This document shows, in pieces, positions 12,670-25,000 of a stretch of DNA of 64,000 nt. The stretch spans positions 72,326 through 136,325 of the forward strand of contig JADWOT020000584.1 in assembly GCA_036345935.2 (NCBI GenBank). Reading direction: 5' to 3'. Origin of the DNA: Taenia hydatigena. Lineage: Eukaryota; Platyhelminthes; Cestoda; Cyclophyllidea; Taeniidae. The position numbers were made by a program, and so were the translations under genes. The stretch's first letter is position 1; each line of letters begins with the position of its first letter. The notes under the pieces were generated by a model. That model had not been told where the DNA came from and ran no database searches. It worked only from the letters and a program-made list of their open reading frames with translations.

Positions 12670-12854
12670 TGTAGCGTCCCGAGGCTCCCTTAAGGCAAAA
12701 GAAGGCAAAGTGGCAGGATAGAATATATATATTCACCGAACAGAGGGAAAACGGCTGCTGGCGTGGCCCAGAGGCCAGCCCACGCAGCTAGGGCAATATG
12801 GCCACCTCTGTGACCTTGACAGAAACCGGCAGTTCTAACAAACAAAGTACTACA
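12670..12854 (+). repeat. Solo LTR, family I, copy A (185 bp)
   Basis: Starts TGTAGCGTCCCGAGG and ends AAGTACTACA, so it has the TG..CA ends of an LTR. It is flanked by an exact 5-bp direct repeat GCAAG (12665-12669 and 12855-12859), which fits a target-site duplication around a single LTR. It contains a TATA-like run (GAATATATATATTC) and a conserved core around GGCCAGCCCACGCAGC. Close copies lie at 13353, 14217, 60292 (reversed, truncated) and 60860 (internally deleted). Its size suits a TRIM-type element. Short frames overlapping it are not genes. Confidence 0.8.
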
Positions 12855-12912
12855 GCAAGCGTTTTTATTTTGTTCACTGGCAATTTTCTCATTTATGCTA
12901 GCTAAGTAGCAT

Positions 12913-13138
12913 TGTGGAGGGTTCCTCCTCTCTCTTCTGGTCATCCTTGTTAGTATAAGTCTGAGTATGCTTTGACATCTTTAATATAGAGGGTGAAAAT
13001 TATACAGCTAGGCAAGATGTGGGATTCAGGCCGGGAAAGAGTCACTCTCCTGCGAGTCTCCACGCTGCTCCGCCACGAGGTCCAATTTGTTTTCCGTCTC
13101 TGGCCTACAAAGTACATTTAAAGAATATAAGTATTACA
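12913..13138 (+). repeat. Solo LTR, family II, copy 1 (226 bp)
   Basis: Starts TGTGGAGGGTTCCTCCTCT and ends AAGTATTACA. It is the same length as the copy at 50582-50807, and matches it along its whole length with scattered substitutions. Flanks are GCAT and GCAG, an imperfect duplication suggesting an older insertion. It lies 58 bases after family I copy A, in the same orientation. Confidence 0.75.
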
Positions 13139-13352
13139 GCAGAGGTCACAAATATTAGCATTAGCAGTAATAGTTGTCTTACCAAAACGCCCAATAATTA
13201 AAAGTGCATTTGCTTTATCGTACAACTATCTGAGTGATAAGCTCGATTTGTACGTGAATGGGACTAGCGGTGAGCGATTTCGAACCATTGTTTTCGATTA
13301 ATAGGACACTGTTTGTTGCGAATAGTGGAAAGCCAGTAAGTGCGTATTAACT

Positions 13353-13538
13353 TGTAGCGTCCCGAGGCTTCCTCGAAGGCAAAAGAAGGCAGAATGCTAG
13401 AGTAGAATATATGTATTCAACGGACAGGAGGAAATAGGCTGCTGACATGGCCCGCAGGCCAGCCCACGCAGCTCGGGCATTACGACCACCCCTGTGACCC
13501 TGACCGAAACCAAGAGTTCCAACAAACAAAGTACTACA
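13353..13538 (+). repeat. Solo LTR, family I, copy B (186 bp)
   Basis: Full-length relative of the repeat at 12670, with the same TGTAGCGTCCCGAGG start and AAGTACTACA end. It is flanked by an exact 4-bp repeat AACT (13349-13352 and 13539-13542). The separate flanking duplications on copies A and B argue that they are independent insertions, not the two ends of one element. Confidence 0.8.
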
Positions 13539-14216
13539 AACTTTTTCAGTTTTATTCATTCAGTTATTGATAAGTCCCTCGAATGTCATTTGGTTTCGTT
13601 TATAAACCTACGGGCCAGGCTAAGCGCATAGGCTTCGCAATGCGGCTGTCAAGACGTTTTGCTTTTAATTATAAGGTCTTTTCACGCTATTTTTTAACGT
13701 GCAATACCTTAATTGATAAACTGAGATTGTTTTGCAGTTTGCTGATTAGTTTACTTTGCAATGAGGTTGGGTTTTGGTTGATGGGACGCAGTTTTGTTAA
13801 GAAGTGTTATAAACTTGCTAAGTGCTTGGCATCTATGCAACATTTTCGCACGATTAAGTATCCATTATGTGTGTATGTTTATGCATGTTTCCGTTTGTCC
13901 GCTTTATGCGCTTATATGCTAGACTAAACACTCAAGGAACAGCTATATCTGCTGTCGAGATTTTTGCTTTCCGTTCTTTTTGCCTGATCGCGTTGAATTT
14001 CTTACTGCAAAACGGCTCTTGCGGCTAATTAGGCTTGTTTTGGTTGTTTTTAGGTGGATTGTTATTCTGGTAAGACTGAGTCTTGACTAATGGGGCATAA
14101 TTTGATGAAGATACTTGTAACATAGTAAGGTAAACGCATAAGCTTCATAATGTGACTGCTAGGATGTTCTGCTTTCCAACTGTGATGTCTACTCATGTTC
14201 ACTTTTGCAGCACAAT

Positions 14217-14402
14217 TATAGCGTCCCGAGGCTTCCTTGAATGCAAAAGAAGGCAAAAAACCGGGACAGAATGTACCTATTCAGGTGACAGAAGAACTTG
14301 AGCTGCTGGCATGGCCCGGAGGCCAGCCTACGCGGCTATGGCAATATGGCCACCTCTGTGACCCTGACCGAAACCGGCAGTTCAAGCAAACAAAGCGTTA
14401 CA
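14217..14402 (+). repeat. Solo LTR, family I, copy C (186 bp, diverged)
   Basis: Same family as 12670 and 13353, but the first TG has become TA and the end reads AAGCGTTACA. The flanks ACAAT and GCAAT agree at four of five positions. Divergence is greater than between A and B, suggesting an older copy. Confidence 0.75.
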
Positions 14403-16150
14403 GCAATGCTATGGGCCAGGAGTTAAGATTGTTTTGTCAGATTGTAATTAGTTTGCTTTCTAATAACGGTGGATTTTGACTAATGAGACGCAAATTTTTT
14501 GAGAAGAGTTTTAATTTCCTTAAGTACTCAATACCCACTCATCATTTTCTTTCCAAATAGTATCCATTATATTTGTGGCCCTTATTATCCATTTACTCTA
14601 TCCGCTTCTATGCTAGACGTTTCCGAAATTGTCTCCATGCAATGCATTGAACCCGTTCGTGCTTCGTGAGCATATGTGTTAGTGAGGATCATGCGAGAAA
14701 AATTGGGCGACTTTTGGCTGGTTTTCGAATGACAGCACTTTGCATTCGCCTACTGTTGAACAGCAGGGTGGAAGGGGACAAATAGCATTTGCCGTGGCGA
14801 GACGTTAGGTAGGTAGTTTGGGAGCTACTTGAATAAGGAGGGAATGTTGTTGTGGTGAATGTGGCGTGAGAACTAGCCAAACACTAGACTTTGCATAGTG
14901 CTGAAGTGGTCGCGGGCCCAAAGTTCAGCAAAAGGCAATTTTTACTTCCTATAGGGCATTAGGTTTTGATAGGCATGCAGATGTGAGTGAGTGGTACTAG
15001 GTGTCAATTTAGTGCGCAAAACTTGTCGGCGCAATATTTCTGTGTTGTAATAGTCAGCCTCTGACCAACACTGGCTGCGTCATCGCCACTATTGACAACA
15101 CTGGCTGTGAGGATTCACAACTTCGTCGTCGTCATCAGCAACGGAGTCATGAGCGTGTCCGCCAACAATAACACGCTTCGTTGTCGACGCTGGTGATAAT
15201 GGCACGGATTCATAGGAAGCTATTGAGACCGCACTTAAGGGCATTCGAACTCGCCACTGTCGTTGTTAGCAGAGGTGGTGTCAAAGAGATTATCAGAGAA
15301 AAAACATGCATTTGAGAGTTTTCCTACTCCTTCCCTCCTCATTGTGGACTATTCCTCCATGCAGGGTATAAGCAGGTAGGTAGGGCGAGAAAGCGTCCTG
15401 CTAACTTCTTTTCCTCTGCTCCCTTTGTCGCCTCCTCCCTCACTCTTCCTATTTTCCTGTAGCTTAGTTTCCCACAATGAAGCACGAAGCAAAACTGCTT
15501 CATATTCCAACTTAATTCATCACCATTGAAACAAATGGCTCCTAAAGCTAGCTTGCTATTTTCTTCTAACAAACAAATGGAATTATAAATATTTGAAAAA
15601 CACATACATATTTGGGCTGATCAGTCGTTTTATCACTGCTTTAAGCGCATTTGTGAAGTTCATATGCCGTTGTCCCAGATATTGGATAGGGGAGTACCAC
15701 CGACAATCGCTGGACCCAGGTCTAGCCACGCGCATTCATCGTGCTCAGCCCCCTTCTCCTCCCACCCATTAGGCATCATACCGATTGGCGTTTTGACAGG
15801 CTCTCGTGGTGAATGCGTCATTCCCTCACCCTTATGACAAGCGGTCAGTGGCCATGTGGTGTTCGCCGGAAATGAGGCGAGTGCCCTTGAGCTCACCTCG
15901 AGACGAGACGCAAGCCTTTGCCAGGGTTACATTAAGATCTCACACAGAGCATTGGGGGCGGGCAAGTGGTAAACCTGTTACCTTTCGACTTTTCCATTTT
16001 TCTCTAAAATAAATCACCGATGAATGTGTTTGCCTATTTAGTAATTGGTTTGTACTTGCTTAACATTCGTCTCTATTTCCTTAGCTCTCTATACACTCCT
16101 CCGCACATTCATTCCTATTCTTTTTATTTCCCATTTCCCAACCTCCACCC
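14403..16150. other. No gene seen
   Basis: AT-balanced sequence between the LTR cluster and the purine-rich block. Short frames occur on both strands, but none has convincing splice edges or recognisable domains. Confidence 0.4.
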
Positions 16151-16199
16151 TCCCGCCCAACTTGTGTGAATAGGCAAACGCTCAACATTGGAGTGAAAA

Positions 16200-17390
16200 G
16201 GTCTGGTGACAAAAGATAAGTAATGAAGTGGTGGGTACTAGATGCCTCAGAGGAACTGAGGAAAGTGTTTGAAGAAATGGGAACTAGTTAATTGAGTTAA
16301 TTGAATTATGGGGTAGAAAGATGGATGGTTTGTTTGTTTCTGCAATAGTGAGGCTTAGAGAACCCAAGGGGATTGAAGTATATACATAGAGGGTCAGGTG
16401 TTGGAATGACCGAGGTAGATAACTGGAGGGATATGAGGCGGATCGGTCGTAAAACCAGATTTGCCAGTAGTGGGAGCTGGTGGGTGAGAAACGTCGAGGC
16501 AAAGTGTGCAGAGGATTTGGATTTTGGGAGATAGGGGCCAGGTGCCTGCAGAGGAACTGAGGTGGCCACTTAGAGGACCCACGTTCTGGATTAAAGTGGA
16601 TTGCATTTTGGAGAAGGAACTTAGATATAAGCAGAGTAGAAGGTCATGGTGAGACGGAGCTAGAGTAGTGAGATCTAAAAAGCTGATTGGACCAGGGGCA
16701 GATTTGTAAAGAATTAGGTTCTGGGGTGACAGAAACTGGAATTCTAGAGAGGAATCTTGTAGCAGACTGGTAGATGTGCATTTCCAGGAAGCAGGAATCT
16801 GAAAAGCAGAATCAGAGAGTGATCGGTGGCGAATTGGGTCCATATGGGATGGGAGGTGGAGAAGATCACCCGAACTGGAGTGAAAAGGTACGGGTTGAGG
16901 CTTTAGACTTACAAAAATAGGAAGTCTAAGCACAAACTGAGGTATACGTGTCGATAAAATGGTTCTAAATTTATGCGAACCACAACTCGGAAAGGCGCTA
17001 TGTTTGATACTGAAATCGGTTCAAAAATGAAGGGAATCGGATGGCTGGATGAATGCGAATATGCAGAGAATTCAGACACTTGGCGAAATTAGGGCAGATA
17101 TGCAGGTACTGAGACTTTGGCGTGAGGAGCTCTAGTAACCTGGGAAGGACTGGTGCGGATGGGTGGGTATTTGGTTTGAGATAGATGGGATCTTGGAGAC
17201 TGAGAGAAGCATGAGTAGAAACGCAAAAGTAGTTTTCTGGAGCGATTAGGCCTACATACCGGAGAGATGGTAAGGCAGGTAGGCATGGGAATGCGTTTGT
17301 GTATTGAGGGGAGCTAGACAGCGTAGAGGAGACGAGGTGGGTAAGGTGACTGCAGTCGTGGGAAAGCAGACAGCTAGATGGCTTCGACTT
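16200..17390 (+). repeat. Purine-rich (G+A) strand-biased block, about 1.2 kb
   Basis: The plus strand is strongly enriched in G and A with no simple repeat unit. The 179-residue minus-strand frame at 16394-16933 is Ser/Pro/Leu/His-rich, exactly what pyrimidine-rich DNA gives when stops (which need purines) are rare, so I do not call it a gene. Its complement resembles in places the pyrimidine-rich block at 50.9-52.1 kb; for example both contain CTAATTCTTTACAAA. The two may be diverged copies of one dispersed repeat. Confidence 0.55.
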
Positions 17391-20300
17391 GTGAAATTTT
17401 CAAAGCTAGGAGATTCCGGGCGCTAAGTGCTTCACCGATTTTTCGTACCAACCATCACTGGCTGTGCTCATTTGCTTTTTCCCGTTTTGTCAAGAAATAT
17501 TTTGGGAAGGCAGTCTTGGCATAGGGAGGAGAGAGTGCCATCACGGTTTCGGTGTGTCATGCATTCGCCTCATCATTTGCGCCTAGCGTGATTTCGATTT
17601 CAAACGACTTTGGAATATCCGACGCTCGGAGATGCTAAACCCGCAGCCTTACTGACAGTTGGGATTAAGCCTCGTTGTAGTGGTTACGGATGAGTTCTCA
17701 TTCCTTTTTGCTACTGGCAATGCTTAAGTAGGACTTTTTATTCATAATAAGAAGTGGGGAGATTCCCTATTGTATCTTGCCCTCCCATCCACCCTGAAGC
17801 GTAGTAAATGGAAATCGTTGCATAGGCTAGGTCTTCTTCGTTTTGATTACACTCACCTACACTACGACTGGAGGCCCACTGTATGCAAAAAGTTGGTTGT
17901 CCTCATCACAATGAATTAAAAAATCGTTAAATCTGCCCTCTTGCGATTGAGTCCTAGACTTTGCAACTAAGTGGGTAAACTATTTCTGCTTTTGGGCGTT
18001 GGATCTCCTAAATACGTCTCCCGCTGCTGGTTTTGACAGATTTAGTTCTTTACTGGAGGTTGTGTGCTTTATGTAACTAAACCGATGAATGAAGTATGGG
18101 GCATGCTGTCTGCTTTCATGAAGTGGCTATTAGCGGAAAGTAGTGAGGCCTTGTTGGTTACCATGTGTCTGGACTCTCCAGTCATTCGCAAAATACTCCT
18201 AATCAAATCTGAGCCAGTTGACAATTGCTAAGCACAGTGTGTCAATGAAACACGTGTTTTCGAGCCAGCACGTCATTAAGCGAATGTAAACCTCTCCTTG
18301 GTGACCAATGAACGCTAAATGCCACTGCGAATCCTTGCCATGTTGGTTCTTTATTCTACTGAATAACCCTTCATGCAAAGGTTTAATGCAACGGTTCCTC
18401 CTGAATGCAAAACTTTTCGATTTTGAAGAACCGACTTAAAGTTGCATTCAAGTGCTGCAGTTATCCTGTCTGATCGATTCGTGCTAATATCGTCTGCATT
18501 GAGATTCACATGGCTAGGTGTAAGAAGGAGCTAATTTGAAGAAAAAACCAATGCATTTCTCACATTCTGTAAAGTTCTTCCTTTTTGTCATTTGTTAAGT
18601 TGATTCTTCATTTCTACTTATGGAGCCAAACGGAAAACTTTTCATTGCAGCACCATCGTTCCCTTACTGCATTTTCATACTTGTGGCTGCATGTTGCAAA
18701 CAGGCGACGTCTTTATTTAGAAGGGAACACGTTGGTTGCGGGAGGGAAGAGTTATCATTTATTCCTCTTGACTTAACAGTAGAAAGCCAAGTTTGTAAAG
18801 TGACTTTTCCTTATGGGGCATTTATTTGTTATTGACTCCGGGAATGAGAATAAAAATCATGCCTTGCTGTTTTTACGTAGCGGTAGCTGCTCTCAACCAC
18901 ATTGTACGAAAATTTGGTCCGTCCGGCTACCTTTTTGATGACGTTAGACATTGGATCGTATGCCTACTTCCGTTATCTCCAATGTCGTCGCAAGCAACCA
19001 CCATCGGAGGTGGATGTAATACCCGCCGCCCCCACCACCGTGGGAGGAGATGTGCGCCTGCCTTTGATCCACGTGTATCTGCCTACCAGGTGCCTGACGC
19101 AAAGGGCCTTCATACTTGGTGGGTTTAAACATTTTTTCTTATTTTCTGACTGCTTCTGCTGCAGCATTCACTCTGGTCACTCTTCTGATTTGCTCGCAAC
19201 GAGTCGTTCTGCAGAATGCAGTTGATTGCAAGGTAGAATCAAAGATGATGTGACGTATTCGCAACTTTGAACGCTGTCTGGTGGTTGTTTTGCATTCTGT
19301 AGAGATAGTGCTGGAGTAGGATGGATCTGGAGTTTACCAACGATCAAACGATGCTTTAAATATTGAGTGATTTTAGCAGAATTATTTATCCGAAGGTAGC
19401 CTAGAGAAGAAAAGTATTGCGTTCTCAGACCTCAGGGGCTTCCTTAAGATTTCTTAAGGTATCATCTTAGCAGTGCAATTGCAACGAAATCCACATTGAG
19501 CCCTTGCCATTCAATTTGAATACTTATCGTGCATGGAACTTTGATTTAATGGACAATTAACAAAATGAGGATGGCCGCTGCCCTGAGCAATGAGCTAATC
19601 CCATCTGACAGTTACCGGACGTGTGATGAACTGTCTAAGTAAGTGACATTTAAGTGAAATGCATAGTTTATGGAAGCTACAATGGATCTTAGTGATGATG
19701 TTTTTGATCATATAATGGGATATGAAGTTTTCGACAAGTTGATGCATCGTAAAGATGGCACCTCGAAGTGACTGAGCACATTGGGGAGGCTAAAAAGGTG
19801 TGGTTAGCTAGGTGAGTACTTGAATTTATCTCTACTATTTTGTGCTTTGGGTATTCCATTCGTGTATCTCCGTTGTCAAGTAGTCATGCTGTCAATAACT
19901 CTACAAGAAATTAAATATCCTTGGACTAAGACAAAATGATGGTATATGCGTGTGGCATTTAGCTGTAGGATCTAGGGCTCAAGCGTACTTTGTTTATGAT
20001 AAGCCTTCGCCAATAACTTCCGTCGGTCAAACGATCATTTCTGTTGCAGGCATACCAAAGATTAAAGTTGGCCGTGTCAAAGAATCACTTGTCGATGCAT
20101 AATGCAATAGAGGTCCGACAAATAAAGTTTTGGCTAGATAGTGCTAAAGTGGCAAAGATGAATGTAAGGGGAACTGGCGAATTTTTATCAATTAACACAC
20201 TTGAATCTGGTCGGAATGAATGCATTTCGCATTTACGTTTTATTAATTCAGCTATCGAAACATATTTGTTCTTCATCTATTTGCCTTTATCCTACCTCAT

Positions 20301-20929
20301 ATTCATCTGCTAGGGACACTACTGTCGACTGCTAATAAGTCGCCCTAAAATGAGTTGATTTGTTTGCTTAATTTGTTCCGTTGTCGAAATAGGCCTAAAA
20401 TGTTCATTTAAGGCCCAATTCTACCATCTCACTGCCCTCAAACTGTCATACTTTTCCCCACTGGTACAGAATGGCGAGATATCAGGATTACATGCTTCAA
20501 TCACACCATTGGCCCCTCCTGTCTTCTGAGGGATCCTTCTTTTGGTGATATTAGAGCTCTTTTGCTTGCCTTAGCCTAGCCTAACATAGCATGTTTAGCC
20601 CAGTTTCAGTCTCTTTGAGCCGCCAGGCGACGCCTTTGCCTTCTCTGTCCCGACGATTGGCTAATCTCATTTAAGATCACAATTTGACCTCACGAAGATA
20701 TTTTACGCTCCACCCACCATCAAAATGTTCCGCTTTATGCCAATGACTGCCATGAGGCCTATGATGAGAAGCATTTGCTAGTTTACATTTATAATTATCT
20801 CAGAAATCCAGAATTTCGTTGGCGGTAAAATGCCGTTTACTCAGTCGGCTTCAATTCTCTCGAACAAGGTTGCCATCTGGATATGCTGAAAACCACAGTT
20901 GTCGTCCAATGAGTAAAAAATGGTGCTTA
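17391..20929. other. No gene seen
   Basis: Open frames here are short and their splice contexts are weak. A GC-rich imperfect palindrome around CCACCATCGGAGGTGG lies near 19000-19016. I see no domain or repeat family that explains the interval. Confidence 0.4.
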
Positions 20930-22060
20930 CCGACAATCGAGCATTTTCTACCCGTTCATCTCCCATTACTTCTATCCATTTTTCATTTTTGCACTAGTTT
21001 TTACTATTGTTTCTTCATATCTCCCCTTTTTCCTTATTGTACCTGCCTATTCCCTTTGCCTACTTACACCTTCCCGGCATTAGAAGTAGTAGTAAATTCC
21101 TATGCATATTTGGCATCCTTGTCCCTCTTACTTATCCGCATGCACCTACTAGATGCACATGCTAGTCACTTCACCACCTATCACTTCTTCCACCACCACC
21201 ACCACCACTACTTATAGTCTGTTAGTAGAAGCCCATCACTCCCTCATTCATTCGCACATTCATCCAAACATTCATTCATTCATTCATCTCATCCAATTCT
21301 CATCGAATTGACAGGCCGAATAAACAATTGTCTGTGTAAATGGTTACATATTCTTCATTGCGATGCCGTTTTACCTCAAAATTCACAATTCACCTCACAG
21401 CCACACATGTGGCACATTCGTACATTACCAATTCACCATTTCCCATTCAGAACCTTGTAAATGCCGCACTCATTTTTCATCTCATGCATTTTTATTTGTA
21501 TGCGCACATTTTCTCTCTTCCTGTTCCATTCAATGTCTCTTTTAATTCACCGCTACTAACACCACCGCTTACAACGCACCAAATCTCTCACTTTTATTAT
21601 TTCACTTCGATAAAATCAATCAACCATCAAGCAGGTTTTTGTTTATGGAAAGAAGTTTATGTAACTGCCTAGTAACAGAGCTAGAGAGAGGCTGGGACCT
21701 CTGCTTGATCGCATTCCTATTTGGCTTTACCTTAAAATCTTGTGGAACACCATCTAGGGGATCTTCACAGAAACAATACAAAAGGATTCTTGCAAAAGTA
21801 AGGGCTAATAAATGCCGATTATTGTCATAATTTTGCTCAGATCTCATCCATGGTTGTCAAATAAATCTACTTATTTGCTTAAATTTATACTCTCAATCAT
21901 ACATGGATTTATCCACGCATCACATATTCCCTCAATCGCACACCCACCTAAACATCCAATTAGGCCTAATTTATTTGTCTTCAAGCCCTTCGTCTCTTCC
22001 CATTTTAGCGTGCCTTCATTATTCATACAGTTATCTACCGAGTTCGTTTATCTTTGACTC
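20930..22060 (+). repeat. Pyrimidine-rich (C+T) strand-biased block
   Basis: About 1.1 kb with strong C+T excess on the plus strand. It includes a (CAC)6 run at 21191-21208 and a (CATT)n run at 21271-21288. Overlapping frames are Ser/His/Phe/Leu-rich and explained by composition. It mirrors the purine-rich block at 16.2-17.4 kb. Confidence 0.55.
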
Positions 22061-25000
22061 ACATCCTCTAGGATATTCGCTCATTCACTGTGCTTACCTG
22101 CAAGAAACAGTTCTGAATACCTATTCACAAATGTCCCAAGTTCGGCTTAACTTTTTGGGGTATTGCAGCCAAATCACTCCTCGACTATTTTATTCCTTTC
22201 TTCACGCAACACCTATCAGTGCTTGATTCTGGCCATTTGGAAATCGTTCCAAACTTTCTTCCTTCAAGCCTTCTAGTCATTTGTTTTCCAACAGCATCTC
22301 GATGTGCTCTAGTGTTGCACACATCAGTATCTCTTGTTGCAAACACAAGTTTAAAAGATGTTCTACTATCAGCAAAATAGACAGTTTCATCAATCCTCGA
22401 TTTAACGTGCCACCGACCTTCGAGCAAACTTCTGCCACCCTGTATAGGGATATTCTTTATCCAGCTAAATTTAATGCTAAGAATGGCTCCCTCTATCCCG
22501 TTATTAGAAGCCCCACGCACAAGGAGACGATTCTCCCAGAGCAGATAAATTCGTGCAGCATTATTGTGTATAAGTTGCAAGTCTGCCTGTGCATGTATGG
22601 ATGATGGCAGCCTCGACAATGCTAAAAGGGGATTACCGAAGGAGTTATCTACACGTGCCCTTCAAAAAAGTTTCTTACATCGCATTGCCATTCCATTCTG
22701 CCCGGATGGTTTATACTTCAGTAAACGTGATAGCTGGACTGCTAAGATCAGCTTATGCGCCTTAACGCATTTCTCATCCTCTATTTGGAAGTTGAATCAT
22801 ATAACTGACAGCCGTCGCCTCACAGTAATTTGTAGATCGAAGAGTTTGTCCTGTTACCGAAAGGCACAAACGTTGTGTCTGCGAATGAAGTCTGTATTCT
22901 GCTTCAAGTATATCACCGTCTACATTTGTCGCTATAAATTGTGATGAAGGCAGAGTTAAGCGGCTTTGCCGATCGTAACTCGAAACGCGTAAAAATTTCG
23001 TGAGGCGAGATTGCGAGTGTAGTACGTAAGGGGTGAGTCAACATGTTTTGTGCGACTCGTTTGTGCGATCCGCTCCCGCAACCCAACTATTTGTTATACC
23101 TTTGTGAGCATTAATGACTCCGCGTTTTGTGATTTAGCTGAGCAGCACTGACTGCACGCTACGTTGGTAGCCCCAGAGCTCATGTACTCGGGCAATAGTT
23201 TACCTGTTTTAGTACTACATCCACCCTAGACTTCAGAGAAGACGCGAAAAAATGTTATCTTGTCAGCAGAATACGAACCCAATCCTAAATGAGACCCACC
23301 CTCGCCTTTACTTCTTAGCAGTACACCTTGGCAGGGTTCAAAAGAAAATATGATATGAATGAGATTATCTTCTATGACTTTGACAGAGACATTGGAAATA
23401 ACCTTGGGGTACTGCTTCTAAAGCGACAACACACATGGCGACGATCCAACTGGAAAGGGTCGCAACAGGGATTCTTTAACATCTGCATGAAGGTGATTAT
23501 TGGGCGAACCTTGATACAGGCTTCAACTACACAAACGCGCACTTGAAGTCAACTCTATTTTAAAAACCTTTCTTATCCATGATTTAATTAAGCTTTGCAA
23601 ATGATCAATCTTCAAATCTCTCTTCCACTCCTTCGCTTTAAAATTCTCCTCAGGTTTTCCTTTAAATTGTATGCGATTGTGTTTTGCTTAAAGGTTTTCT
23701 GTAGCGAGAAAGTAGGTCCATTTTCAACTAGGAGAGACAGACCTTTTGACTCGAACTCATTCCTTGTAAAACATCTGACAGATTTGAGTAGCTTATTTCT
23801 TACCTTCATCAGCCGTCACTGTTTTCTTTTCTTTGATCAAAAGATGGCAAAAATCACTTCTTAAAAATGATTAACAGCATACGGTAACATCAATTTTGAA
23901 AAACTGTTTGTGATAGATCTATCTCATTTTTTGGATGTTGAAAATTGCCTATTGAAGTAGACTGGCACCATTCTTCTCATTCGTCTACGGTGGGCCTGCA
24001 CTAGATTAGTCGTTGTATTTATCTTGTCAGCAATGCCGAAAGCACTCCTAGTCTACAACCGACCATTTTTGCGGAAGATAATGGATACGTAACCTTTTGG
24101 AAGTAACTATTATGCCTAAAGTCATCCAGCTTAAAAGCGAGTTCGTTTACTGAGAATGTGCATTTTAATTTACGTCATTTAAGTAGCGGATGTGTTGGAA
24201 CTGCTCACAAAGCGAGAAAATAACGTGACGTGCAACTCTCCCACGGAAAATCCCATGCAGTAGTGGCACTTGCTGATATAATGCCTGAATTTACTAAGGA
24301 GTGCCCTATTCTTATTAGTGCGCTTCACTCAAAAATCATGTATTGCCGTAAGTTTATTTAAAATAGAGCATTACTTAGCACTACTTTAAGCGACTCTTGA
24401 AAGAGTTATGACGAAACTCATAAAGTCCGTATACATAGTAAAAAGCGCGGCATCAGTTTTTTTGATTTTGAAAAACTAGGGTAAGAGTAGCAGCTTTTCG
24501 TGTTGGCGATTCAGAATGCGGTACCGTGATGAAGCAGAGACGGGATGGCTGGTAGCAGCACCACTATGAAGCGAACAACTGCGTAAGTAGGAAGTAGCTG
24601 ACATCCGCGTATCAACCGCCACTCTGTTGGCACAGAAATCGCTGCTTCAGGCGTGTAGGTATTCCCACTCGAAATGAGAGGGCAAAATTGCCCACGCAAA
24701 GCCATTATTTTCTCCTCTACTTCCTCTATTCACTGGCTGTGCAAGTTGGTGCGTAATCGATTAAAGTGTCTCTAATGCCCTCCTCATAGTAAAGATATTG
24801 CATTAACTAGAAGGACAATCTCACAAAATTGGCCTGGTATGAGGTGGTGGGAAGCAAGCATTCACTCCATCACTGTCTGTTGGAATCGGTAAAACTGTGT
24901 CAATAAGGTAGCTGATGCTGGTACCACGCAAGTCCGCCGATAGTGTCGGTGAAGAGTATTCTGCACCCGCCACGCGTCAACTTACGAATCGCTGATTATT

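Noticed and set aside
12670..13538. A full-length TRIM with copies A and B as its two LTRs
   Set aside because: Each copy has its own different flanking duplication (GCAAG and AACT), and a third LTR of another family lies between them. Independent solo insertions fit better.
12690..13559. Minus-strand frames of 84 and 70 residues that resemble each other
   Set aside because: They are the same antisense reading of two copies of the family I LTR, not a gene family.
16394..16933. 179-residue minus-strand frame
   Set aside because: It lies inside a purine-rich plus strand. Stops are depleted by composition and the protein is Ser/Pro/Leu/His-rich with no domain.
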